Of a DNA stretch of 64,000 nucleotides, positions 8,369 to 16,973 are shown piece by piece. The DNA lies in assembly GCF_000011385.1 (NCBI RefSeq), contig NC_005125.1, forward strand, positions 2,232,001 through 2,296,000. The letters are read 5' to 3'. The stretch is from Gloeobacter violaceus PCC 7421 (GTDB lineage: Bacteria > Cyanobacteriota > Cyanobacteriia > Gloeobacterales > Gloeobacteraceae). The position numbers and the translations under genes were made by a program. A model generated the notes under the pieces. The model had not been told where the DNA came from and did not search any database. It saw nothing but the letters and a program-made list of their open reading frames with translations. Numbering within the stretch: position 1 is the first letter of the stretch; every line of letters begins with the position of its first letter.

Positions 8369-9205
8369 ATGACGACGACCCTCGAAGGCCGCCGCCAATC
8401 GCCGGTCCAACAACTGCTTGCCGCATTGCCCGATGCCGGGAGCCTGCAGAAACTCGCAGCGCCGGTGGTGGCGATCGGTGTGTTCCTGCTGCTGTGGCAG
8501 CTGTTGACTTTGAGTCCCGACGCCACGCTGCCGGGACCTGCCAAGGTGGTCTCCGAGACCTGGGGACTGATCGTGGATCCGTTTTTCCGGGGTTCCGGCA
8601 CCAACCAGGGGCTCTTCTGGCAGATCGCAGCCAGCCTGCAGCGGGTGGCCCTCGGCTTCAGCCTCGCCGCCGCAGTCGGGATCGTGGTCGGTATCTTGAT
8701 CGGTGCCAATGCGCTGATCTACTCGGCCCTCGATCCGCTCTTCCAGGTGCTGCGCACCATTCCGCCCCTCGCCTGGCTGCCTATCTCACTTGCGGCCATC
8801 CAGCAGTCCGAACCTGCGGCGATTTTTGTGATTTTCATTACCGCCATCTGGCCCATCATCATCAACACGGCGGTAGGCGTCCAGCAGATCCCCCAGGACT
8901 ACAACAACGTCGCCCGCGTCCTGCAGCTGTCGCGCCCGAAGTACTTCTTCAAGGTGCTGCTGCCGGCGGCCCTGCCGTATATCTTCACCGGCCTCAAGAT
9001 TGGCGTCGGCCTCTCGTGGCTGGCGATCGTGGCGGCGGAGATGCTGATTGGCGGCGTCGGCATCGGCTTTTTTATCTGGGACGCCTACAACAGCGCCAAG
9101 GTGAGCGAGATCGTGCTCGCCCTGGTCTACGTCGGGCTGGTGGGCCTGTTGCTCGACAAGCTGGTGGGCTTCATCGGCAAGCTCGTTGCTCCCACCGAGC
9201 GCTGA
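8369..9205 (+). CDS. cmpB: Bicarbonate-type ABC transporter permease (CmpB/NrtB family)
   Basis: A 278-residue integral membrane protein with the BPD_transp_1 fold. The cytoplasmic EAA-type loop with its invariant glycine is seen around QDYNNVARVLQLSRPKYFF. About six membrane helices can be traced, beginning with VVAIGVFLLLWQLL. It follows cmpA by 40 bases with GGAGAG upstream of the ATG, and presumably works as a homodimer with the ATPases CmpC and CmpD. Substrate assignment rests on operon context. Confidence 0.87.
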   Translation: MTTTLEGRRQSPVQQLLAALPDAGSLQKLAAPVVAIGVFLLLWQLLTLSPDATLPGPAKVVSETWGLIVDPFFRGSGTNQGLFWQIAASLQRVALGFSLAAAVGIVVGILIGANALIYSALDPLFQVLRTIPPLAWLPISLAAIQQSEPAAIFVIFITAIWPIIINTAVGVQQIPQDYNNVARVLQLSRPKYFFKVLLPAALPYIFTGLKIGVGLSWLAIVAAEMLIGGVGIGFFIWDAYNSAKVSEIVLALVYVGLVGLLLDKLVGFIGKLVAPTER

Positions 9206-9277
9206 AACCCGGCACCTGAAACCTAAAATCTGTCCAATCCAGAGATTGATTTCGATTCACACCTGCAGGAGGACCCT

Positions 9278-9982
9278 ATGATCGAGCAACAGCCTAGATT
9301 CTTCTCGCGCCGGGATCTGTTTGTAACCGCCGGTACGGGGTTGTTGGCCGGGCTGATCACCGGTGCTTTACCCAGGAGCGCGGGCGCCACCACCAACCTC
9401 ACCGCCGAGCAGGCGCTCGAGCGGCTCGTCGAAGGCAACAAGCGCTGGATCCAGTTCAAACTCACCGGAGCGGACCGCACCAAAAGCCGACTGGCGGAAG
9501 TGGCCAAAGGCCAAAGTCCCTTCGCCGCCTTCGTCAGCTGCGCCGATTCGCGCGTACCGGCTGAACTTATCTTCGATCAGGGCCTGGGAGACCTGTTCAT
9601 GAACCGGGTGGCAGGCAACGTCCTCGATGAGATGATGCTGGGCAGCCTCGAATTTGCCACCTCCGTCCTCGGAGCGCCCCTGGTCGTGGTCATGGGCCAT
9701 CAGCGCTGTGGTGCGGTGCAGGCGGCGGTCAAAGCGGTGACCGAGGGCACCCAGTTTCCGGGCCACCTGGCCAATTTTGTCGATGCCATCCGCCCGGCGG
9801 CGGCGAGCATCAAGGGCATGCCGGGCGACCCGGTGGAAAACGCCATCCGTGCCAACGTGCTCATCACCGTCGACAAGATCAAAACGGCCCCGCCCATCAT
9901 CAGCAAGCTGGTGGAGCAGAGCAAAGTCAAGGTCGTGGGCGCCCGCTACGACCTCGATACCGGTGCTGTGAGCTTTTACTAA
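9278..9982 (+). CDS. Beta-class carbonic anhydrase with Tat signal, inserted in the cmp operon
   Basis: A 234-residue beta carbonic anhydrase that interconverts CO2 and bicarbonate. The zinc site is complete: C88-x-D90-x-R92 (in SCADSR) and H141-x-x-C144 (in GHQRCGAV). The N-terminus reads SRRDLFVTAG at residues 10-19, followed by a hydrophobic core and an AGA cleavage site near residue 37. That is a twin-arginine signal without lipobox, so the enzyme should be folded and exported to the periplasm. GGAGG lies upstream of the ATG. It sits between cmpB and cmpC in the same direction (72- and 19-base gaps), so it is very probably co-expressed with the transporter and could convert CO2 to its substrate outside the cytoplasmic membrane. 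Confidence 0.9.
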   Translation: MIEQQPRFFSRRDLFVTAGTGLLAGLITGALPRSAGATTNLTAEQALERLVEGNKRWIQFKLTGADRTKSRLAEVAKGQSPFAAFVSCADSRVPAELIFDQGLGDLFMNRVAGNVLDEMMLGSLEFATSVLGAPLVVVMGHQRCGAVQAAVKAVTEGTQFPGHLANFVDAIRPAAASIKGMPGDPVENAIRANVLITVDKIKTAPPIISKLVEQSKVKVVGARYDLDTGAVSFY

Positions 9983-10001
9983 TTTTGTGGAGAACGCTTC
10001 G

Positions 10002-12002
10002 ATGTCCGTTTTTCTCGAAGTCGAACAGATCGACAAAGTCTTCGCTTTGCCGGGAGGCGGCAACTACATCGCCCTCAAAGGTGTGGAATTGACCGTGCGC
10101 AGGGGCGAATTCGTCTCGCTCATCGGCCATTCCGGCTGCGGCAAGTCGACTTTGCTCAACATCGTCGCGGGTCTCGACCGCCCGAGCACCGGTCGCGTGG
10201 CCCTCGCCGGCCGGCCGGTGCTCGGCCCCGGCCCCGACCGGATGGTGGTCTTCCAGAATTACTCGCTGCTGCCCTGGCTCACGGTGCGCGAGAACATCGC
10301 CCTGGCCGTGGACGAGGTCTACACCGACAAATCCAAAAAAGCGCGCGAGGAAATTGTTCGCTCCCACATCCAAATGGTGGGCCTCACCCCGGCCGCCGAG
10401 AAGAAGCCCGCTCAACTGTCCGGCGGCATGAAGCAGCGCGTCGCCATCGCCCGGGCGCTTTCTATCCGCCCCGAGTTGTTGCTCCTTGATGAGCCGTTCG
10501 GCGCCCTCGACGCCCTCACCCGCGGCAATCTCCAGGAGCAGTTGATGCGCATCTGCGAGGAGACCGGCGCCACCTGCATGATGGTCACCCACGATGTGGA
10601 CGAGGCGTTGCTGCTGTCCGATCGCATCGTCATGCTCACCAACGGCCCCCAGTCGCGCATCGGCCAGATCCTGGAGGTGCCCTTCGAACGCCCGCGCACA
10701 CGCCTGGAGGTGGTCAACCACCCGAACTACTACAGCCTGCGCAGCGAGATGCTCTATTTTCTGGGCCAGCAAAAGCGCATCAAGCAGCTGCGCTCCCGCC
10801 AGAAGGATCCCATCGCCCGCCACGGCCTCGAAAAGATCAACCTTGAAGTGGGCTATTTGCCTCTTACCGCCTGCGCGCCGCTGGTGGTGGCCAAAGAAAA
10901 GGGATTTTTCAACCGTCACGGTCTGGAAGAAGTGACTCTGGTGCGCGAGCCGAGCTGGCGGGCGGTGGTGGACGGGGTGGCCGGGGGCTATATCGACGCG
11001 GCCCAGATGCCCGCCGGGATGCCCCTGTGGTTTACTCTGGGGGGCCACGAGGACAAGCCTTTGCCGGTGGTGACCGCCCTCACCCTCTCGCGCAACGGCA
11101 ACGCCGTTACCTTGGGTAAAAAATTTCTTGACCTGGGTGTCTTCAACCAGGCGGACTTAAAGGCCTACTTGCAGCGCACCGCCCGCGACCGCCACACCTT
11201 CGGCCTGGTCCACCCGGCCTCGATGCACAACTTGCTGTTGCGCCACTGGCTTGCGGCAGGCGGCATCCACCCGGACCGGGACGTGGATCTGACCACGCTG
11301 CCGCCCGCCCAGATGATTGCCAACCTCAAAGCCGGCAACATCGACGGCTTTTGCATCGGCGAACCCTGGAACATCCGGGCCGCCGCCGAGGGCATCGGCT
11401 TTACGGTCGCGACGGATCTGGAGATCTGGCCCGGTCACCCGGGCAAGGTGCTGGGGGTGCGCGAGGACTGGGCGCAGACCTACCCCAATACCCACCTGGC
11501 CCTCATCAAAGCGCTCATCCAAGCCTGCTTGTACTGCGCCGAGGAAGCGAACGCCGAGGAGATCCGCGGCCTTCTTTGCCGCGACGAGTACCTGGGGGCC
11601 GATCCCGCCTACGTCCAGTTGGGCGAGGGCGAACCGAACACCTGTGCCCTCGGCAAGGACCGCCTCCAGTACGCCCACCACCTGTTTGCCGGTGCCGGGG
11701 TGAACCGCCCCAGCCGCACCGAGCAACTGTGGATCCTCACCCAGATGGCTCGCTGGGGGGATGTGCCCTTCCCGCGCAACTGGGTGGAGGTGATCGAGCG
11801 GGTCTGCCGGGTGCAGGCTTTCAGCACCGCTTCGCGCGAGTTGGGGCTCGAAGTCGATTACCGGCGCGGTCCCATCCGTCTGGCCGACGGCACCCCCTTC
11901 GACGCCGACGACCCGCTGGGTTACCTCAAGGCGCTTGAGATCAAAAGCGATGTCTATATCGCCGAGGTGCCCTTGCCCGCAAGCCTCGCCGCCGCCCGCT
12001 GA
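10002..12002 (+). CDS. cmpC: Bicarbonate-type ABC transporter ATPase fused to a binding domain (CmpC/NrtC family)
   Basis: A 666-residue two-domain protein. Residues 1-250 are an ABC ATPase with Walker A GHSGCGKST, signature LSGGMKQRVAIARAL and Walker B LLLLDEPFGALDAL. Residues 280-660 repeat the CmpA fold without a signal peptide (compare HPASMHNLLLRHWLAAGGIH and GFCIGEPWNIRAA), and in relatives act as a cytoplasmic regulatory sensor. An in-frame GTG exists at 9987, but ATG at 10002 is preferred because GTGGAG lies nine bases upstream. The fusion is typical of cyanobacterial NrtC/CmpC. Confidence 0.9.
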   Translation: MSVFLEVEQIDKVFALPGGGNYIALKGVELTVRRGEFVSLIGHSGCGKSTLLNIVAGLDRPSTGRVALAGRPVLGPGPDRMVVFQNYSLLPWLTVRENIALAVDEVYTDKSKKAREEIVRSHIQMVGLTPAAEKKPAQLSGGMKQRVAIARALSIRPELLLLDEPFGALDALTRGNLQEQLMRICEETGATCMMVTHDVDEALLLSDRIVMLTNGPQSRIGQILEVPFERPRTRLEVVNHPNYYSLRSEMLYFLGQQKRIKQLRSRQKDPIARHGLEKINLEVGYLPLTACAPLVVAKEKGFFNRHGLEEVTLVREPSWRAVVDGVAGGYIDAAQMPAGMPLWFTLGGHEDKPLPVVTALTLSRNGNAVTLGKKFLDLGVFNQADLKAYLQRTARDRHTFGLVHPASMHNLLLRHWLAAGGIHPDRDVDLTTLPPAQMIANLKAGNIDGFCIGEPWNIRAAAEGIGFTVATDLEIWPGHPGKVLGVREDWAQTYPNTHLALIKALIQACLYCAEEANAEEIRGLLCRDEYLGADPAYVQLGEGEPNTCALGKDRLQYAHHLFAGAGVNRPSRTEQLWILTQMARWGDVPFPRNWVEVIERVCRVQAFSTASRELGLEVDYRRGPIRLADGTPFDADDPLGYLKALEIKSDVYIAEVPLPASLAAAR

Positions 12003-12026
12003 CGCACTCTACCTACGAGCACTGCT

Positions 12027-12836
12027 ATGATCGCCAATTCCGTCTCGCTCGAACCGCTGCTGGCCATCCGCAACGTCAGCAAATCGTTCCCGACCCCGAA
12101 CGGCCCCTACACGGTGCTGGAGGACGTCAATCTCGCCGTGCGCCAGGGCGAATTCGTCTGCATCATCGGTCATTCCGGCTGCGGCAAGACGACCCTGCTC
12201 AACATGGTGGCGGGCTTTGCCACCCCCACCACGGGCGAGGTGCTCCTGCGCTCCGAGCCCATCGCCCGGCCCGGCCCCGACCGGATGGTGGTCTTCCAGG
12301 GCTACGCGCTGCTGCCGTGGCTCACGGCCTTCGAGAATATTTATCTGGCCGTCGACGCGGTCTGGCCCACCAAGTCCAGAAGCGAAAAAACGACCATCGT
12401 GCAGACCAACCTGGCCCGGGTGGGCCTGTCGGATGCGGCCGAGAAAAAGCCCGCCCAACTGTCCGGCGGCATGAAGCAGCGCGTCGCCATTGCCCGGGCG
12501 CTTTCCATCCAACCGGAAGTACTGATTCTGGACGAACCTTTCGGCGCTCTTGACGCCATTACTAAAGAAGAACTCCAGGAGCAACTGCTGCAAATCTGGA
12601 ACACCAGCCGCGCCACGGTGCTGATGATCACCCACGACATCGACGAGGCACTGTTTCTGGCCGATCGGCTGGTGATGATGACCAACGGTCCGGCCGCCCA
12701 TATCGGCGAGGTACTGACGATTCCCTTTACCCGGCCGCGCAACCGCACCCGCATCATGGAAGACCCGCGCTACTACGACCTGCGCAACCACGCCCTGGAT
12801 TTTCTTTATCGCCGCTTCGCCCACCAGAGCGACTAA
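12027..12836 (+). CDS. cmpD: Bicarbonate-type ABC transporter ATPase (CmpD/NrtD family)
   Basis: A 269-residue ABC ATPase with Walker A GHSGCGKTT, signature LSGGMKQRVAIARAL, Walker B VLILDEPFGALDAI and the H-loop ITHDIDEA. It is closely similar to the ATPase half of CmpC and would form the ATPase heterodimer of the transporter with it. It ends the cmp operon. Its TAA (12834-12836) overlaps the TAG of ccmO on the other strand (12833-12835), so the two operons converge without a gap and any terminators must lie inside the opposing gene. Confidence 0.9.
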   Translation: MIANSVSLEPLLAIRNVSKSFPTPNGPYTVLEDVNLAVRQGEFVCIIGHSGCGKTTLLNMVAGFATPTTGEVLLRSEPIARPGPDRMVVFQGYALLPWLTAFENIYLAVDAVWPTKSRSEKTTIVQTNLARVGLSDAAEKKPAQLSGGMKQRVAIARALSIQPEVLILDEPFGALDAITKEELQEQLLQIWNTSRATVLMITHDIDEALFLADRLVMMTNGPAAHIGEVLTIPFTRPRNRTRIMEDPRYYDLRNHALDFLYRRFAHQSD

Positions 12837-13570
12837 CGCTCGGGAGTCTTGGCGGGCAGCTCCAACAATTCGCCCACTTCCTGGCGCACCAGGCTCGGCA
12901 GAAGCAGGGGCTCGGGCACTTCGAGCAACGCCGGGGAGATGGGCAGCGATTGCTCCAGTTCGTCGAGGGGCCGGGGAATGACCATGACCGCGTGCAGTTC
13001 GCCGATGCGCTCGGCTTCTTTCATCCCGGCATCGATGGCGTAGATTACATCGGCAACGTGGCCCTGGATGATCACCGTGCACAGCCCGGCGCCGATTTTT
13101 TCGTAGCCGATAAGGTGCACCTCGGCGGCGCGCAGCATCGTGTTGCTCGCGCCCACCAGCGCCGGAAATCCACGGGTCTCCAACAAGCCAATCGCCTGGT
13201 TGCTGAAATGGCTGAAAGCCTGCTTGCGGGCGTAGCGGGGGATGCGGCTGTTGATGGGCAGCACCGCCTCCAGGTTGGCGAGGGGCCGGGGGATGATCGA
13301 AGAAGAGACCAGTTGACCGAACTCCTTGGCCGTCTGCACCCCCGCCTCGACGGCCAGGCGGACATCGGAGGTCTTGCCCCGCACCACAGCGGTGCAGTAC
13401 CCGCCGCCCACTTTTTCGTAGCCTATCAGCATTACCCCGGCGGACTTGAGCATCGCGTCGGCGGTCCCGACGATCGCGGGATAACTGGAGGTCGAAACCA
13501 GACCGAGGGCGCTTTCCATTAGAAGTCCTGACTCACGCCCTGGCAAAGGCGTGGCAATCCTCTCAATCAT
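12833..13570 (-). CDS. ccmO: Carboxysome shell protein CcmO (tandem BMC domains)
   Basis: A 245-residue shell protein with two BMC (bacterial microcompartment) domains: first at residues 15-105 (ALGLVSTSSYPAIVGTADAML, LIGYEKVGGGYCTAVVRG), second at 120-215 (AIGLLETRGFPALVGASNTML, LIGYEKIGAGLCTVIIQG). A longer frame runs upstream to 13633, but GGAGGAGCT directly before the ATG at 13570 fixes the start. CcmO is thought to sit at the shell as a pseudohexamer. It is the last gene of the ccmKKLMNO operon, whereas in many beta-cyanobacteria ccmO is elsewhere. The tail after residue 215 is acidic and leucine-rich. Confidence 0.92.
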   Translation of the reverse strand: MIERIATPLPGRESGLLMESALGLVSTSSYPAIVGTADAMLKSAGVMLIGYEKVGGGYCTAVVRGKTSDVRLAVEAGVQTAKEFGQLVSSSIIPRPLANLEAVLPINSRIPRYARKQAFSHFSNQAIGLLETRGFPALVGASNTMLRAAEVHLIGYEKIGAGLCTVIIQGHVADVIYAIDAGMKEAERIGELHAVMVIPRPLDELEQSLPISPALLEVPEPLLLPSLVRQEVGELLELPAKTPER

Positions 13571-13645
13571 AGCTCCTCCGTTTTGCCCACCCGGATAGGG
13601 AATGGCGGTTTCGCACGATGTGCATAGGGCCAAGGATGGGCAAAC

Positions 13646-14251
13646 CTACGCTCCTCCACCGGTCGCGGAATCGGGGTTCTGCAGCGGGGCGTTGTGGGGA
13701 AAGAGGCTGAGGCGCAGCCGCTCCAGGTAAGCCTTGCCCGCCACCGGCGGCTGGCCGTTCTGGACGATGCCGCCCTGCGGTTCGGGGAGGGCCGCCTGCA
13801 CCGGCGGGTCAAACCCGGCCGCAAGCGCCTGGTTGGGATCGCGTGGAGCCGGAGCGGCGGGAACCACGTAGGGTTGTGCCGCCGCCGTGGGGAAGGCCTC
13901 GGCGGAGCGGCCGGCCTGGCCGACCAGTGAATTGGGAGGCACCACCTGGCCGGGGGCGATGTCGGGATTGAGCAGGGTCGTGGCGGTGCCGACGCAGGCG
14001 TCAGCACCGATTTTGCCTCTGCCCACCACCAGCACCCCCGCGCCAAGGCTGGCCCCCGAGCCTACTTCGAGGGTGCCCTGGTGGGCGTGCAGGATGGCTC
14101 CCATGCCGATGCACGCTCCTGAGCCGATCACGATGCGGCTGTCGGGGTCGGCCCGCAGCAAAGCGCCGGAGGCGACGGCAGCACCGGGATGGATGGTCAC
14201 ATCGCCGCTTGTGTAGGCGTTGGCGTCCCAGGGCGGTGGCAGAGAAGCCAT
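13646..14251 (-). CDS. ccmN: Carboxysome assembly protein CcmN
   Basis: A 201-residue protein. Residues 15-110 form a left-handed beta-helix of hexapeptide repeats (for example IVIGSGACIGMGAILHA, LEVGSGASLGAGVLVVG), which binds CcmM. A proline/alanine-rich linker (about 115-170) leads to an amphipathic helix at about 171-188 (GKAYLERLRLSLFPHNA), the encapsulation peptide that recruits the CcmK/CcmO shell. A further 13 residues follow the helix, so the peptide is not exactly terminal. It starts 4 bases after the ccmM stop. Confidence 0.92.
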   Translation of the reverse strand: MASLPPPWDANAYTSGDVTIHPGAAVASGALLRADPDSRIVIGSGACIGMGAILHAHQGTLEVGSGASLGAGVLVVGRGKIGADACVGTATTLLNPDIAPGQVVPPNSLVGQAGRSAEAFPTAAAQPYVVPAAPAPRDPNQALAAGFDPPVQAALPEPQGGIVQNGQPPVAGKAYLERLRLSLFPHNAPLQNPDSATGGGA

Positions 14252-14255
14252 CGGT

Positions 14256-16262
14256 TCAGGGCCGCTGGATGATCAGTTCAGCCACGCGGCGCTTGGCCTT
14301 GGGGTCGATGCCAATCAGCCGCACGTACTCCCCGGCGTGCTCGCGCAGCACGGTCTCCAGCGCCGCCGCCGCCTCCGGCTCGCGGGCCGCCTGGATTGCC
14401 GGGCCGCTCACCCACGAGTTGGCCTTGAAGCGGCGGACATCGGCAAATTCAACCCCAATCCGATGGCCCTGACCGAGCAGATGCCGCAACTGATCGAGCA
14501 CCTCGCTGCTGAGCGAACTGCTGCGCATCGGGCCGGGTGCGTGTGCCGGTGCGGGACTGTAGCCGCCCGCGGCCGGTGTGCTCGCAGTAGCAGCCCCCCC
14601 CGAGACGGGCCTACCGTTGGGCCGCTGGATGACGGTCTCGGCCACGCGGCGCTTGGCTTTGGGATCAATGCCGATGATGCGGACATATTCGCCCGCATGC
14701 TCGCGCAGCACGTTCTCCAGGGCACTGACCACCTCCGGCTCGCGGGCCGCCTGGATCGCCGGACCGCTCACCCACGAGTTGGCCCGGAAGCGGCGCTCGT
14801 CAGCAAATTCGACGCCGAGGCGATGGCCCTGGCTGAGCAGTGAACGCACCATATCGAGCACGGCGGCATCGAGCATGCCGCCCCCGCTCGCCCGATGGCT
14901 GACGGTGTTGTAACCCTGAGCTGGAGCGGCGGCTCCCCCACTGGGTTGCTTGCCGTTGGGGTGCTGAATAATCGTCTCGGCCACACGGCGCTTGGCCTTC
15001 GGGTCGATGCCGATGATGCGGACGTATTCGCCCGCGTGCTCCTGTAGACAACCTTCGAGGGCTGCGAGCACTTCCGGTTCGCGGGTGGCGGCAATCGGCG
15101 CGCAATTCTGCCAGGAATTGGCCCGGAATCGCCGCTCATCGGCGTGTTCGGTGCCGATGCGATAGCCCTGGGAAAGGAGCGATTGCACTTGCTGGGCTGC
15201 CTCCGGACTCAACAGACCGCCGTTGCCGGGCCGGTGGGAACCGCCCGGGGGAGCGGCCGGGGTCATAGCGAACTTGCCGCTGCTGCTGTTGGCCTCGACC
15301 GGTTTGCCGTCGGGCCGTTGGATGACGGTCTCGGCCACGCGGCGCTTGGCTTTGGGATCAATGCCGATGATGCGGACATATTCGCCCGCATGCTCGCGCA
15401 GCACGTTCTCCAGGGCACTGACCACCTCCGGCTCGCGGGCCGCCTGGATCGCCGGACCGCTCACCCACGAGTTGGCCCGGAAGCGGCGCTCGTCGGCGAA
15501 TTCGACCGCGAGGCGACAGCCCTGGGCAAGCAGGGAGCGCACCGTGTCGAGGGTTTGACTGGTCATGAACATACTGCTTACCTGAGCGTGGGTTTTGGGT
15601 GTGGGTTTACCGTTGGTGCCCGGCGCCGCCGGGCTGCTCTCGTCGCGAATCGGCACGATACACTCGATGTCGGCGGCGCAGCGGTAACCCTGGCGCAACG
15701 CATCGTTGATGCCGATGACGTGCTTGGCAAAGTGGATGTCGATATCCTGGGCGTCGGGCAGGCGGTTGGCCTGCTGCTGGGAGGTGATCACCGCGCCGGA
15801 GGGCACGTACTTGCCGGGCGGGATTTCCACATCCTGCACCAGCGCGTGCATCATCACGATGCAGCCTTTGCCCACCCGGGCGTTGAAGATCGTCGAGCGA
15901 AAACCGATGAAGCAATCGTCGCCGACGTAGCACGGCCCGTGGATGAGGGCCATGTGGGTAATCGAGGTGTTGGAGCCGACCCACACCGAGTAGGATTGGC
16001 CGTCGTCGCCGTTGACCCGCCCTTCCTGCAGGCCGTGCATGACCACGCCGTCCTGGATGTTGGTGTTGGCACCAATGTGAAAAGGTGAACCTTCGTCGGC
16101 ACGGATCGAGGTTCCCGGCGAGACCAGCACGTTGGCGCCGATGCGTACATCGCCGATGATCTGCGAGAAACTGTGTACGTAGGCGGACGGATCGATTGCG
16201 GCTTCAGCCAACCGTCTCGACCACGGGGTAGGGGGAGCCGCAAGGCGGCTTTGTGCAACCAT
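14256..16262 (-). CDS. ccmM: Carboxysome scaffold CcmM: gamma carbonic anhydrase domain plus four Rubisco-small-subunit-like repeats
   Basis: A 668-residue scaffold. Residues 1-210 are a gamma carbonic anhydrase domain with the three zinc histidines present (two in THMALIHG, one in IVMMHALV) and the C-x5-C pair (RCAADIEC) needed for redox activation in the Thermosynechococcus enzyme, so it looks catalytically competent. Four SSUL repeats follow at about 233-320, 352-440, 463-550 and 580-668, joined by Pro/Ser/Gly linkers; they condense Rubisco. Only the second repeat keeps the cysteine pair (WQNCAP and LEGCLQEH). ATG at 16262 has GGAGG nine bases upstream. An internal start for the short form is listed separately. 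Confidence 0.95.
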   Translation of the reverse strand: MVAQSRLAAPPTPWSRRLAEAAIDPSAYVHSFSQIIGDVRIGANVLVSPGTSIRADEGSPFHIGANTNIQDGVVMHGLQEGRVNGDDGQSYSVWVGSNTSITHMALIHGPCYVGDDCFIGFRSTIFNARVGKGCIVMMHALVQDVEIPPGKYVPSGAVITSQQQANRLPDAQDIDIHFAKHVIGINDALRQGYRCAADIECIVPIRDESSPAAPGTNGKPTPKTHAQVSSMFMTSQTLDTVRSLLAQGCRLAVEFADERRFRANSWVSGPAIQAAREPEVVSALENVLREHAGEYVRIIGIDPKAKRRVAETVIQRPDGKPVEANSSSGKFAMTPAAPPGGSHRPGNGGLLSPEAAQQVQSLLSQGYRIGTEHADERRFRANSWQNCAPIAATREPEVLAALEGCLQEHAGEYVRIIGIDPKAKRRVAETIIQHPNGKQPSGGAAAPAQGYNTVSHRASGGGMLDAAVLDMVRSLLSQGHRLGVEFADERRFRANSWVSGPAIQAAREPEVVSALENVLREHAGEYVRIIGIDPKAKRRVAETVIQRPNGRPVSGGAATASTPAAGGYSPAPAHAPGPMRSSSLSSEVLDQLRHLLGQGHRIGVEFADVRRFKANSWVSGPAIQAAREPEAAAALETVLREHAGEYVRLIGIDPKAKRRVAELIIQRP
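14626..14801 (-). repeat. 176-bp segment of ccmM SSUL repeat 3, identical to repeat 1
   Basis: This stretch matches 15319-15494 over 176 bases with no difference that I can find. The offset is 693 bases (231 codons), so the copies are in frame. Repeats 2 and 4 differ from it at many positions. Confidence 0.85.
15319..15494 (-). repeat. 176-bp segment of ccmM SSUL repeat 1, identical to repeat 3
   Basis: Partner of 14626-14801. Identity ends sharply on both sides (third-codon differences resume at once), as expected for gene conversion or a recent duplication with conversion inside the repeat array. Confidence 0.85.
15560..15585 (-). promoter_or_regulatory. Probable internal translation start of the short CcmM isoform
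   Basis: Between the carbonic anhydrase domain and the first SSUL repeat, AGGTAAG lies 5 bases before an in-frame ATG at 15572 (codon 231), with another ATG two codons on (15566). Initiation here would give a 438-residue protein holding only the four SSUL repeats. Beta-carboxysomes are known to need such a short CcmM made from an internal site in the same gene. Position and spacing fit that role; initiation itself is inferred. Confidence 0.55.
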
Positions 16263-16292
16263 CAACCGATTCCTCCAAACGCATTCAACCTG

Positions 16293-16595
16293 CTAGCGGT
16301 ACTGGTCCTTTTTGCTGTAGAGCGGGCGGTTGTCGACGCTGACCGTGTCGATGATGCCGATCACCACCGCGTCGACTGGACGCTTTTCACTGCCCGCCAC
16401 CTGCCTGGCCGCACTGCCGCGGCTGAACAGTACCCATTCGTCGAGCCCGGCCCCGACGCCGTCGGCCGCCACTTCGTATTGGGGAAGCGGCTGGCCGGCC
16501 TCATCGATAAGCTGCAGCAGCAAAAATTTCACCCCGACCATGCTGGGCTCTTTTTGCGAGCTGACCACTGTGCCGCGGACTCTGCCAATCTGCAT
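16293..16595 (-). CDS. ccmL: Carboxysome shell vertex protein CcmL
   Basis: A 100-residue BMC-P (EutN/CcmL) protein that forms the pentamers closing shell vertices. Family marks are the N-terminal [15 protein letters not shown], the central GAGLDEWVLFSRGSAAR, and AVVIGIIDTVSV. The start overlaps the stop of the upstream ccmK by one base (TGATG), implying translational coupling. Confidence 0.95.
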   Translation of the reverse strand: MQIGRVRGTVVSSQKEPSMVGVKFLLLQLIDEAGQPLPQYEVAADGVGAGLDEWVLFSRGSAARQVAGSEKRPVDAVVIGIIDTVSVDNRPLYSKKDQYR

Positions 16596-16936
16596 CAGGG
16601 TCTGCCGTAAGGACGGATAGAGTTGACGCCCTCGCGGAACTGCTCGACCGCCTCGGTGTAGCGGATGGGCAGCACGTACTCGAGGTTCTCGTGGGGACGG
16701 GCGATGATGTGGTGCGAGAGCAACTGACCGCCGTAGACGCGCTTGATCGATTCGATCCCCGCCGCCACCGAAGCTTGCACCTCGGAAACATCGCCGCGCA
16801 CGATCACCGTGACCCGGCCGCTGCTGATCTTCTCATAACCGACCAGGGTCACCCGGGCCGCCTTGACCATCGCATCCGCCGCCTCGACCACGGCCGGAAA
16901 ACCCAGGGTTTCAATCATGCCAACTGCAACTGCCAT
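16595..16936 (-). CDS. ccmK: Carboxysome shell hexamer protein CcmK (second copy)
   Basis: A 113-residue BMC-H shell protein. Diagnostic segments are [43 protein letters not shown] and [30 protein letters not shown] lies upstream of the ATG at 16936. It carries a 10-residue C-terminal extension (NSIRPYGRP end) not present in the first copy. With the other CcmK it should make the flat facets of the shell. Confidence 0.94.
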   Translation of the reverse strand: MAVAVGMIETLGFPAVVEAADAMVKAARVTLVGYEKISSGRVTVIVRGDVSEVQASVAAGIESIKRVYGGQLLSHHIIARPHENLEYVLPIRYTEAVEQFREGVNSIRPYGRP

Positions 16937-16973
16937 TCAGATTCCTCCTTAAAAAACACACAAACGCAACCCA

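Noticed and set aside
7105-8709. 534-codon open frame antisense to cmpA
   Set aside because: Shadow of the GC-rich cmpA gene; no ribosome site and no recognisable protein.
14256-15600. CRISPR-like array because of regular repeats
   Set aside because: The repeats are about 350 bases apart, protein-coding, and are the SSUL modules of CcmM. No CRISPR array or cas gene is seen anywhere in the window.
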